Assembly: GCA_010015655.1 (NCBI GenBank)
Contig: ML976777.1
Span: 1-61,700, forward strand
Direction of reading: 5' to 3'
Origin: Bimuria novae-zelandiae CBS 107.79
Taxonomy: Eukaryota > Ascomycota > Dothideomycetes > Pleosporales > Didymosphaeriaceae
DNA: 61,700 nt
Within the stretch, counting starts at the first letter, position 1. The number at the start of each line of letters is the position of its first letter. The position numbers were made by a program, and so were the translations under genes. Of this stretch, positions 11,384 to 20,907 are shown piece by piece. The notes under the pieces were generated by a model that was not told where the DNA came from, searched no databases, and saw only the letters and a list, made by a program, of their open reading frames with translations.

Positions 11384-12519
11384 ATTAAGAGATTTACTAC
11401 CCCTGCCTCGAGCACCTAAATTAGTTAAAAGATAATTAGAGGGGACTAAATTAACGCTAGCAACGCAAATTAGCCACAAATTAAGCTATATTATATAAAA
11501 CTATTAAAAACTAATTATAAATTAGTAAAATGGCGACACTAACGCATCGCGATCTAACTATAATCCTTATAAATAGTACTAATTATATAAAATAATTATA
11601 ATAACTTAAAAGACGCTACGTCGCACCAGAAGTGTAGCTAATAATTAACTTAAAATAAGTAGTATAGCTACTTATTAAACTAATTACCCTAGAGATGTCT
11701 CTAGTAGCGAATTACTAGGCCTTATAAGTAGCTATTAATTAATACACAACGAACTATTAGAACTAACATAATAATAAAGTAAGACTACTACTATACACGC
11801 TAACGTACTTAACTAATTTAGTATTAGCTACTAGGACGACCTACGCTATAAACTTTAACTTCTATAAAACCCTTTTTAAGAACTATAAAGTTAAGAAGTA
11901 AGAATATTAAATTAAAAGTAATTAGCTAGCTTAGGTTAATAAATATATATAAAACATAGTCTAAGCACACCTATTATACAACTACTATAAGCCTAAGGCT
12001 TTACTAAGGACCTAGCTTATTAATCTAGCCGCTATAGTAGGCGTTAACAAAGAAGACAAAATAACTAAAGGAAGAGAGTAATATATCACTACTTTTAAAC
12101 TTATAAGGTTAATTACCTATTAGGATATCTAGCTATAAGAGTTTAACTAGGCAGTGACAGAAGGCAAGGCCTTAAGAGTACTTAAATATTTTAATAATTA
12201 CTACGTTAAGGAGGACTTCGTAAAAGCCACTAATAAATTAACTAGTAACTAGACCACGACGTTTCTAGCAAATAGCCTAAAGGATCTAGCTATTAACATA
12301 AAAGAGATACTAAAGCGTTATTACAAATACTACACGCTAAAGTACCCTCTTAAAAATAAGTTTATAAGAGCTACCTTTATAGTAGGTAGACTAACCCTTA
12401 ATAACAAGGGCGTAAATAATAATACTACGTCTAACTATAAATTGGCGCGTAGCAAAGGTAGAGCTAGAGGTAAGTAATTTAGAGCTCTTTATAATAATAA
12501 TATAATTAAATAGACTACT

Positions 12520-15500
12520 AAAATATATAAAGCATGTAACTAACGTTACGCGTTTAGTAAATACTAGTACACAATACTAGAAAGAACTCTACTAAACTGA
12601 AAGCCTTAAGAGAGCCTTAAAGTAATAGCTTAGTATTAAATTAAGAATAGCTTTAAGCTACAAGAAAAAATTAGAAAAATAAAGTAACTACGCTCTTATA
12701 TTTTCGCTATTAAAAAATCATACTTAAATACTTTAGTTACTAAAATTAAATTAGATAGCTAACTTAATAGCTAAGAGATAGGCGCAATTAATCTAATAAT
12801 TATAAGTATATTATTTATAGTAAAATAATTATAATACCTGCTATAATAATTATATATACTTAACTTAGGTATAATAGTGCATGTTAGTAATAATATTAAG
12901 AGGTTTACCTATATACGCCTAGCTACGCAAGGAGATTTCTTATTAGCAGGTAATACAAAAGTATAGATTAGAGCATATAGCATAGTTAATTTAATAGTAA
13001 ATTAGGGCAGCTCTACAGGGCACCTCTACCTACAAGATATAGCCTATTGTCTTAACTTACTCTGCAACCTCGTCTTATTCAGACTCCTACAATAACAAGG
13101 CATGTGGTGGGATACCAAGACAGACCCAACGCTCTTACGTCGACTCGACAATAGCGTAGTCGCGGTGCTATAGGAAAAGCATGGCCAATAGGTGCTAGAG
13201 AATAATAACGAGGTAGGCGTACGTAAAAGCTTCGCGATAGCCACAGCACGTCAACCTTGCCCCAGAATAAGAGCTAAAGCTTTAACCTGGCACAAACAAC
13301 TAGGGCACCTAGGTCCTACAACCCTTAAATATCTAGTATAGCACTCTAAGGGGGTAAAGATTATTAGCATACCTATAGTAAAGTATAACGCTTATAGAGT
13401 TTTAAAGTCTAAGAAACTAATAAGTTAGACGCCCTAAATTATTATTAAAGATATTAGAGAGCGCGTTGCTATTAACTTTTATAACTATAAGAAAGAAAGC
13501 GTTATAAATAAAAAAAACTAAATATTAATTACTAACTAAGCCTTAGAATTTATATAGGATTTTTACTTTACTAATAACTGACTAGCCTAATCTATTATTA
13601 AAACCCTCAACACGTTTACCTTATTTATAAAGAACTAATACCACATTAAAATTAAAGTTATTAAAACTAACAATAAGATATTCTTAGTTAAGCTAGAAAC
13701 TAAAAGATAGATTAAAGAGAAGGGTATACGCGTTAAGTCTTTTATACCTAATACTTAAGCCTAAAATAGTAAAGTAGAACACTTAATAGGTATAATAAAA
13801 GAGAAAGGCTGCGCGATGCGCCTAGATACTAATCTACTATAAAACCTATAGCCTAAGGTCTCACGAGCCTCGGTATATCTATATAACCAAACACTAAAAT
13901 ACTCGAATCGCTAGAAATCCCCATACGAAGTTTTCTTCACCGCTATAGCGTTCTAACGTGGAATCGTTATATCACCGCGTAAGCCTTATCTATTACACCT
14001 ACAGGTGTATGACTGCAAGGCGTTTGCAATAATAAATAATATAAAGTAGGGTAAGAGTTATTTATAAAGGTTTAATGCTAAAGCATAGATAGGATACCTA
14101 GTAGAATATTAATTTACTAATATCTTTAGGGTGTAAATACTATCTATAAATAAGGTAATTAGCACTCGCGACGTTATCTTTAATAAAAAATCTATATTTA
14201 GTAGAGAAGAGCGTAAGATAATAAAAAACCTTATATATAGTACTATAAAAGAGATAGCGGTATAGATTAAAATAATTAAACTACTAGCTCTAGATCCCCA
14301 TCGGGAGGAGACTTAATTATTCTACGAGGACAAGCCAAACCCTGACTAGAGAGTCCTAAATCCTAAACAATCTAAGATAGCCTAGCAGGAGTATAATTAA
14401 GAAGGTAGGAAGGTAGTAGTATACCCTACACTTCTATAAATACTACTACTAGTCGCGCTAATAGTAAATTTACTAAGCTCTAATAAGAATAAGCAGCGTA
14501 GCTATTACTTATTTAGCGCTAGAGAAAATAAGAAGGAGGTCTACCCTTATCTTACGCTAGTAAAATATAAGTAGATAAGTAAGCCCTCTTACGTAAACTA
14601 ATTAAATAGTTAGCTAACTACTAAACGCACGGCTCTTACGATTAGGATAGTTTTAGTTAACTATATAGCTTTAATATTACTTAGAAGTACCTACGAGGGA
14701 ATAAGTAGGACCTCTAAATTAATAATAGTTTATTAAAAAATCTATAGGCTATAGCCTTTATAGCCGGCATTAAAGTAGGCAACGTTTAATAGCTTAATAA
14801 AAGATAACTAAATAGAGTAAAGCTTAAAAGAATACTACGTAAAGGCTAAATACCTTATCGTAGTAAGCTGCCTCTAGTACTCTTACTAAATAGCCTTTAG
14901 ACAAGCTATCTAATATATAAGCTATTTAAATTAGCAGAAAGAGATTATTTCTAGAGCCACTATTAGATAAAGTCTTAAACTAAGCTTCTAGTATAAAAAG
15001 CTAGGTTAAGCGGATATTAGATCCTTAACTTAATATAGGTATACACCTACAAGTTTAACAAGCACTATTAATTCTAGAAGTATAAAGTATAATTAGTTAC
15101 GTAAGGTAATTAGTAAAAAAACGTTACTATATAAAATACTTACGTAGTAACACTTATAGAAAGATTATTTAGGATACTTATATTAATTATAGCTTAGTTT
15201 AACCTAGAGCTTAAGTAGTATAACGTAACAAACGCCTTTATCTACGTAGATATAGATAGGCCCGTCTACATGCACATGCTACGAGGCTACAAAAAGAAGG
15301 CAACTATGCTTTAGCTAAAGAAAGCGCTATACGGCCTACGAATCTTACCACTACTATAGTAGAAACACTTTACAACCTACCTAAAAGAGCGCGGATTCTC
15401 CCCTGTTCTATACAAACCCTGCTATATAATCTAAAATAGAGTCTTTATATTCTTTTACGTCGACGATATTATAATTGCCTACTATAAAAGGAATAAGCGA

Positions 15501-16440
15501 GTAGCAGAGGAGGTAGCTTAAAAGTTAAAAAACTAATATAGCCTTATAGGAGGGAAGGACCTATAATAGTTCCTTAGTATTAAGATTCTGCAGGACCAAG
15601 CCTAACGTAAGATTTAGCTATTATAAGCTATATATCTTAAAAAGATTACCTAATTAGCTATTAGACAAGATATTCGCCACGAAACACTAATAGTAAGAGT
15701 AAAGCTAGAGCTACGAGAGGGACTTATAATATACGTAAAAATTAACTTATATTAATAAAAAGTTAGCTTACTACTATTTACCGCTATAAATATACGTCCT
15801 AATATTATATTTCCTATATCTCGACTTGCCTACTTTCTTACAAATTCTAGTCTAGCCTATTAGTAAGTAGCTAATAAAGTGCTATTATACCTTTAAGCAA
15901 CCTAAAAGCTAGGACTATCCTTTAGTAAAGAAAATAACTTAGTAGTAGTAAGTAATACGTTCTTTACTAATAATATATTAGACTACAAGAGCTTCTAAAA
16001 ATATATTATTAAGCTATTTAGAGGCCTAATTCCGTGACGCGCAAACATAATATTTACTATAGAGGTAGAACTACTAGCACTTTCTTAAGTAGCTAAAGAA
16101 GTAATATTTGTCTAAATACTTATTAGCAAGCTTAAATTAACCCTAGTTAAGTCTATAATTATAATTTAATATAATAACACCTGTGAGGACGAGCGCGGGC
16201 TCCTGCATCGAAAGAGTAGATAAGGTAAGTTGGCTCTATTTCAGCTACACTAAGATGAGGAGACTGTAGGTACACAGGGCTCGCGCGCTTTTGTGCGCGG
16301 CCGTCGGCGCGGAACAACTGTCCATCTGCAGCAGCTGCGCTGGTGGAGCGAGCAGCTGCACCAGAGCGTACAGCAGTTGCGCCTCGTACGCGAGGTCATG
16401 TGACCTGCTGGCATGTCAGGCCGTCACAACACCTAGATAA
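12520..16440 (+). pseudogene. copia 2 pol remnant
   Basis: A GAG-pre-integrase motif WHKQLGHLGPTTLKYL is readable at 13288-13335, inside a roughly 300-bp stretch that largely escaped RIP. Integrase lies near 13550-14200. RT carries LYGL near 15330 and FYVDDIIIA at 15452-15480. The RNase H motif near 16160 is interrupted by the solo LTR at 16182. Numerous TAG/TAA codons inactivate it. Confidence 0.82.
16182..16428. mobile_element. Solo LTR nested in copia 2
   Basis: This 247-bp unit begins TGTGAGGACG, ends GGCCGTCACA, and is flanked by a perfect ACACC duplication (16177-16181, 16429-16433). Removing it restores the copia RNase H frame across the join (YNNT then a RIP-mutated QIIRLITKE). It is GC-rich and unmutated, so it arrived after RIP of its host or was never itself a target. 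No internal region remains, so the class of its parent element is unknown. Confidence 0.85.
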
Positions 16441-16836
16441 TTAGGCTAATTACTAAGGAAATCTCCTAGTTAATAACTAAGCTTTATTATATTAATATAT
16501 ATAATTATTAGCTCCGGTAAGAGGCATAGCGAAAGTCTATTAGAGTAGTATACGTTTAGTTAAGCAAGATGCTAGTAGATAGTCTAATAAAGACCTTACT
16601 TACTAACTAGATACCCTAGTTCCTTAAGTAACTTAAACTAGTAGATATAAAGGATCGCATAAGCGTAGAGAAAGGAAACCTAAATAGGATTGCAAGAAGA
16701 ATAGAAGCTCTAAATATAGATCCTAATATACTATTAGACTAAGCACATACTAGCTAGAAATAATTTAAAAGAAGGACTAAATAGCTATTAGATATCTTTA
16801 GCTTAGGTAGCGCAGACGCTCTAAGCTAAGGGGGTA

Positions 16837-17097
16837 TATTAAATTAGTAGGCCTCCTAGACCTAGACTAATAATTAGACTAATAATTAGTTAGAGGCCGA
16901 TATAGGTAACAGTAGATAGTTAACTAAATACCTATTAGATAGCTAGGTAAGGTGGCTAAAATAGCTTACTAAACAGAGAGTCTAGCTAATTACCTATCAG
17001 CTATTGGCGGCACATAGAGCTATAGATAATATACACATCTTCCATCTCAGACATGTGCAACTTCATCAAGTGAACAGAATACTCATTAAATCTAATA
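16837..17097 (+). repeat. 3' LTR of copia 2
   Basis: 261 bp. The inner half is RIP-converted (it starts TATTAAATTAG instead of TGTCAGATTAG) and the outer half is intact (CTTCATCAAGTGAACAG). It is followed by ACAGG. Confidence 0.92.
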
Positions 17098-17732
17098 ACA
17101 GGATACTAATTAGGAAGCCTTTCTTATTTATATTATATATATAATAAGCCTCTATCTAATACTAGCTAATTTTATTACGTAGGAGGTTAAAGTAGAGCTA
17201 ATATTTATATAGAGAATTAGCTACGTGGCTATTACGATTAATACTAGCAGTCTATTAAGATATTAAGAATTTTTTATTCTTAGTAGTAAATTAATTAACC
17301 TAAGTAATAAAAACCTTTTTATAAGCTATTATAGAGGTAAAGCTTTTAATTATCTAGCGTGTAGGTAGTAGGCCTTGTTTAGTAAGTATTTTAATATACT
17401 ATAAGAGCTCTATCTCCTTTTTATAGCTAAAGTTATATTATTTAGCGTATCCGTCTTTGCGCGACGCTGTAAGGCCTTAGTACTAGCGCTATAGTATAGA
17501 TTCTATAATACTATAATCTTTTATAACTTTTTTATATAAAAAAGATTCTCTTAGTTCTTGTAATTTAATTGCCGTGATTGTGGCCTTAATTAAATCTATA
17601 TTAGTAGAGATGTAAGGGGTTGAAGTTAGTGTTAATTATAAGTAGGTATAGCAAGAGCTAAGGTGCGGCACAAGCTGCCAAGATTCGGTATAGCTTAATA
17701 ACTAATATAGTTAGAACATGTAATTTTTTATT

Positions 17733-17851
17733 AGTTAAGCTTAGCTAACCTATTGCTTAGTTACTAGGCTAAGCTAACTGCTTGGCACAAGGGCGCTTGG
17801 ACCCCACTAGTCGGCTTGGCTTTTTGACCAGTCGGCCGACCTGTAGGCTCA
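17733..17851 (-). repeat. Right terminal inverted repeat of the multi-intron transposon
   Basis: This is the inverse of 416-540, with transitions such as AGCTAACTGC for AGCCGACTGC. It is followed by TATACTGT at 17852-17859. Confidence 0.8.
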
Positions 17852-17924
17852 TATACTGTGGATCACATGGATCACGTGCACGGGCCGCACGTACGCGGGT
17901 GGCCCAAGCTTCATGTCCTAAACC

Positions 17925-18180
17925 GTAGTAGTAGTAGTAGTATTGGTTAACGTCCAGGAACCTAGGTTCTAGCCTCCCATGGGGCATGGGGACGCGCCGA
18001 GTAGCCATCTGGGGCCAGCCAGATAGTAAAGGCGATTCATGCTATAAACTATTGCCGTCTCTTGCAGCGGCTCGTAAGTGTCCGCCCCCCACCGTGCGGG
18101 GGCTAGATCCGTGTCTTTATGCCTATAGGCTAAGGTGTTGGGGTGTAGCTATTATACATATAATAAACCAACGCAGGGGC
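17925..18180 (-). mobile_element. (TAC)n-tailed retroposon, copy 2
   Basis: Read on the minus strand, the conserved 3' module (CCCATGCCCCATGGGAGG, TTCCTGGACGTTAACC) ends in (TAC)n at 17943-17925. It shares the GGCTGGCCCC...GCGCGTCCCC segment with copy 3 and has a Cys/Gly-type GC palindrome (CCCCCACCGTGCGGGGG) near 18087. I could not find its target duplication, so the 5' end is approximate. Confidence 0.55.
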
Positions 18181-18821
18181 AGCTTCGGCTGCCCTAAAAC
18201 TATGTTAAAAAGTGCCAAGACTTTAGCATAAAATTAGTATAGGAAAGGTAAGGATCGTGTAGACAGTAAGGAGAGGTAAGGAGAGTAGGAGAGGGTAGGG
18301 GAGGCTGCCTCGTGTGGCAAGATGTTAGGATGAGAGACACCCCTGCTAGGTGTAGCCTAGCAGGCTGGCAGGCAATCAATCGACAAGCTATATTACTATC
18401 TGCAGAAATGAGTGAGGAGTCTGTCGAGGAAAAAAGGAACGGGCGAGAGCTTTATCTTGAAGTAAGTAGTCCGTGCACCTAGATGGAATCTTCTACACAC
18501 ACAACCTCTGACGTAAGTCATGTGACTACACCCCCCCCCCCAGCTGTGGTGTACCCACACCAAAGCTGATCTCTGTACTATACCTAAATAGGCAGTACAC
18601 GATAGAATCTAAAGTTCTCCGCAGGCTGTGCCCTTCTTATAAGTATTCCTTAACGTCTTGTATTCTAAGTTGCCTCACAAAGTCAGCGTGCTTTTAACGT
18701 ACAAAGCTCTTAGTAAGTCTGTTAACTAGCATTTAATTAGTAGGCTTTTACTAGACTAATATATATCTTTTTATCTATTCTTATCTTAGCTAATACTAAT
18801 AAGTATTAATATAGCGTAGTT
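18180..18821. other. Intergenic, no gene seen
   Basis: This holds a purine-rich stretch (18238-18310), a perfect 9-bp hairpin CCTGCTAGG/CCTAGCAGG at 18342-18364, and an 11-C run at 18531-18541. No supported coding sequence was found. Confidence 0.5.
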
Positions 18822-19928
18822 TTATAAAATAGTTTGGGGCACCCGGAACTTGTTTGCAATTACGGGATCTTGTACCACCGACCTACTCATGAACGAATTC
18901 TGCTGGGGGGCTGCCGGACCTGGCATGTCCCCAAACCACTGGGACAGATAATATTGGTTTAGCAAATGCCCCGTCGCCCCCTCAGCAAGAAACAGATCGC
19001 CCCAAAAAGGTGTCTCCGCTGCTCGGATTGAAGATAACGCGCCCCATGAGCATACTAAGTCGAGTTTGTTGCAATAGTGTTCGATGTGTGCGAGGACGCG
19101 AGGGCTCGGTGGTGGCCCATTCGGAGGATTGTTGAAGTGCAATGCAGTACTTCCAAAAGTGTACACTTCAAGCTTTTGCAGGTCGTCTTTCGATACGCTG
19201 GTATATAAGTCGTCAAGTATATGCGAGGCAATAATGCCCCCCTGACTGTGCGCAATGAAGACTACTCGGTCGACGGTTGTGTCGTGAAGGTAATCTCTTA
19301 TGATTGGGAATGCGATTCGAGTCTCTGCGGTTCGAAAGCCGAAAGATCGCTGAAGGACACATTCGACAAGATCACCTAGGAACCCATAAGAGCGGTTATT
19401 TATACCGAGTATAGGTCGATTGAACATTCTAGAAAGAAGCTCGATATTCTGTCGAAGAAGAGTTTTCCCTGTTGCTATTCCGTTGATATAGATCCATCGT
19501 TGCCCATCTATTGGAGAAACCGATAAACCTCGAGGGACGGACGGCATGTTGGGCGGATATACTTGAAGCAGAGGTCCATGGAGGATTTTCCAGAACAGAA
19601 GCGAGTGGACCCAGGTCAGAAGCCCAACAAGAGCAATGACGAAGACCAAGGATAGTAAGACGGTAAGCACAATCGGGAACTGAACTAAGCTCCATATAAA
19701 AAACCAAATAAGCGCCAAAAAACTCCAGCTGAAGAGGTAAAGCTCATCGGTTTGGCGCCTGGTGAAAGGAGGCCACAGGACAAATGGAACGAGACGGAAA
19801 TTCCAGATCAAGTTTATCACATCTCTGAAGAATTGCTGAAATGGCCCGCCGATATCCTGCCCAAGGACGGGATTGAAAAATTCGTACGTTTCGGTACCAT
19901 GAGGATCATAAGGGTCCCTCCAAAACAT
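18822..19928 (-). CDS. Membrane-anchored alpha/beta-hydrolase (lipase-like), 368 aa
   Basis: A single uninterrupted reading frame. The nucleophile elbow is AHSQGG (Ser about residue 228), preceded by a beta-strand RVVFI. Likely triad partners are Asp about 290 (NKLDLV) and His about 322 (GHLL). Residues about 65-112 form two hydrophobic membrane-spanning segments before the catalytic domain, so the enzyme probably sits at an internal or plasma membrane. The substrate is unknown; the fold is shared by lipases, esterases and other hydrolases. The catalytic residues are intact and there are no RIP-type stops, although the gene ends less than a kilobase from the transposon nest. The start at 19928 is the first Met in frame. 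Confidence 0.85.
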   Translation of the reverse strand: MFWRDPYDPHGTETYEFFNPVLGQDIGGPFQQFFRDVINLIWNFRLVPFVLWPPFTRRQTDELYLFSWSFLALIWFFIWSLVQFPIVLTVLLSLVFVIALVGLLTWVHSLLFWKILHGPLLQVYPPNMPSVPRGLSVSPIDGQRWIYINGIATGKTLLRQNIELLSRMFNRPILGINNRSYGFLGDLVECVLQRSFGFRTAETRIAFPIIRDYLHDTTVDRVVFIAHSQGGIIASHILDDLYTSVSKDDLQKLEVYTFGSTALHFNNPPNGPPPSPRVLAHIEHYCNKLDLVCSWGALSSIRAAETPFWGDLFLAEGATGHLLNQYYLSQWFGDMPGPAAPQQNSFMSRSVVQDPVIANKFRVPQTIL

Positions 19929-20907
19929 GCTGGATTAGAACTGCTTAGTGAAAATAAAGGTCAGAATAAACAAGATTCGATGGCATAGTTTCGTCCGTGA
20001 TAAAAATTGTGGTATTTATAGGATGTAGCAAAGGCTATCGTTGAACGAGGCCAAGGCTCAGCTGCCAGAACCCACCTCCGGGTATGTTACCATAGGCTTG
20101 CCTAGTGGGGTGCAAGGACAGCGCTGCTTTGTGTGGACATCTTCGGCTACCTTAACAGAAAACTTAGCACTACTCCATCTATCACTCATAGTTAAAGAGG
20201 CAATTTAGGACAACATTCGAGGGCGAGGTCCGGCGCTGGAGGCGAGTCTGCTAGCCAACGAGCCTGCGCCCCACCATCCATGAAGCCTTCACATGCAGTG
20301 ACCTTAAGGCTCCGGATTCTGAGAGTATTAAAATGCAGTAGTCCGTGTTGTTAGCCCGACCGCCCTCCCGACCCTAGGCACCCATCTAGACTTTCTCGCC
20401 TTGTAGCCCCGAATTAATAAGCGAGTTAAGCAGTTAACGGAGCGGCGGATGCGGGAGGCGGGGTAAACCGCCTAAACGCGAACCAAGGCTGCGCGAACCA
20501 AGGCTGCTTAATATTTTTATAAAAATAATACTAAGCCGTAGCGGGTTTTTAGGCATTCAGCCGCTAGAAGATACTATTATTTTAATCTTTTGACCCCTCT
20601 TTTCCTGCATAAGCAGCGCTCGTTGATGTGGTTTTATTAGGGACGTGGCGTTGCCACATGCTCTCGAAGTGGCCGGGGCACAAAGTAGTATAGCCTTTCG
20701 TATAGGTCGCTTGCTTGTATGGGTCGCTTGCTCGTAAAACAAGTTAAAGGAGGCTTGCTTCTTGTGTCTCTTAGCTAAACTCTTAGTTGAATTGTGAACT
20801 TGTCACGGTTTATGGTTCTTACCTTACAAGATAGTTGCTCCTACCATGGGTTGGTTGCAACTCACCTGCTACTTGTCTAGGACTAGCGTTGTTTATGCCT
20901 GCGCACC
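19929..20907. other. Intergenic, no gene seen
   Basis: No convincing coding frame. It contains short direct repeats (GCGAACCAAGGCTGC twice at about 20478-20507; GGTCGCTTGCT twice near 20706-20733). Confidence 0.5.

Larger units (their letters stand above)
11123..17097 (+). mobile_element. Ty1/copia retrotransposon 2, complete but RIP-inactivated
   Basis: Two 261-bp LTRs and a perfect duplication ACAGG (11118-11122 and 17098-17102) bound a 6.0-kb element, 5.7 kb without the solo LTR in it. A purine tract AAGGGGGTA precedes the 3' LTR. Its LTR start (TGTCAGATTAGCAG) resembles that of copia 1, suggesting a related family. Almost all LTR differences are transitions; I saw one transversion. Confidence 0.93.
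3753..17688 (-). mobile_element. Nested pogo/Fot1-like element, RIP-degraded, split by later insertions
   Basis: A 34-bp inverted repeat (CCGAATCTTGGCAGCTTG, continuing through GCCGCACC) lies at 3753-3786 and, inverted, at 17655-17688, flanked by TA on both sides (3751-3752, 17689-17690). After removal of the two copia elements, the tailed retroposon and their duplications about 2.1 kb remains, a normal pogo size. On the minus strand, 17590-17110 encodes a CENP-B-type HTH (GLLPTR.IIKSF), and 10850-10140 encodes a degraded version of the pogo segment after the DDE catalytic region (YLIQPIRCS for the usual YLLQPLDV). The reading frame is full of RIP-type stops. It inserted eight bases behind the stop codon of the host transposase. 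Confidence 0.75.
410..17851 (+). mobile_element. Multi-intron DDE DNA transposon, expanded by nested insertions
   Basis: Inverted repeats of over 100 bp bound this unit: 416-540 matches the reverse complement of 17733-17846, including CCGACTGGTCAAAAAGCC and GGGGTCCAAGCGCCCTTG. An 8-bp duplication (TATACTGT) lies outside both. Without the nested pogo (3753-17688) the element is only about 3.5 kb: left repeat, transposase gene 592-3743, right repeat. The terminal few bases of the two repeats differ by more than transitions, so the exact tips may shift by one base. Compared with the nested elements it is only lightly hit by RIP. The family fits no superfamily I can name with confidence; the 8-bp duplication suggests a hAT- or KDZ-like group. 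Confidence 0.75.

Noticed and set aside
1..17859. A Starship-type giant transposon
   Set aside because: No tyrosine-recombinase (DUF3435) captain is readable, and all boundaries are explained by ordinary elements.
18531..18541. An 11-C run as a possible functional element
   Set aside because: A simple homopolymer with no partner sequence or context.
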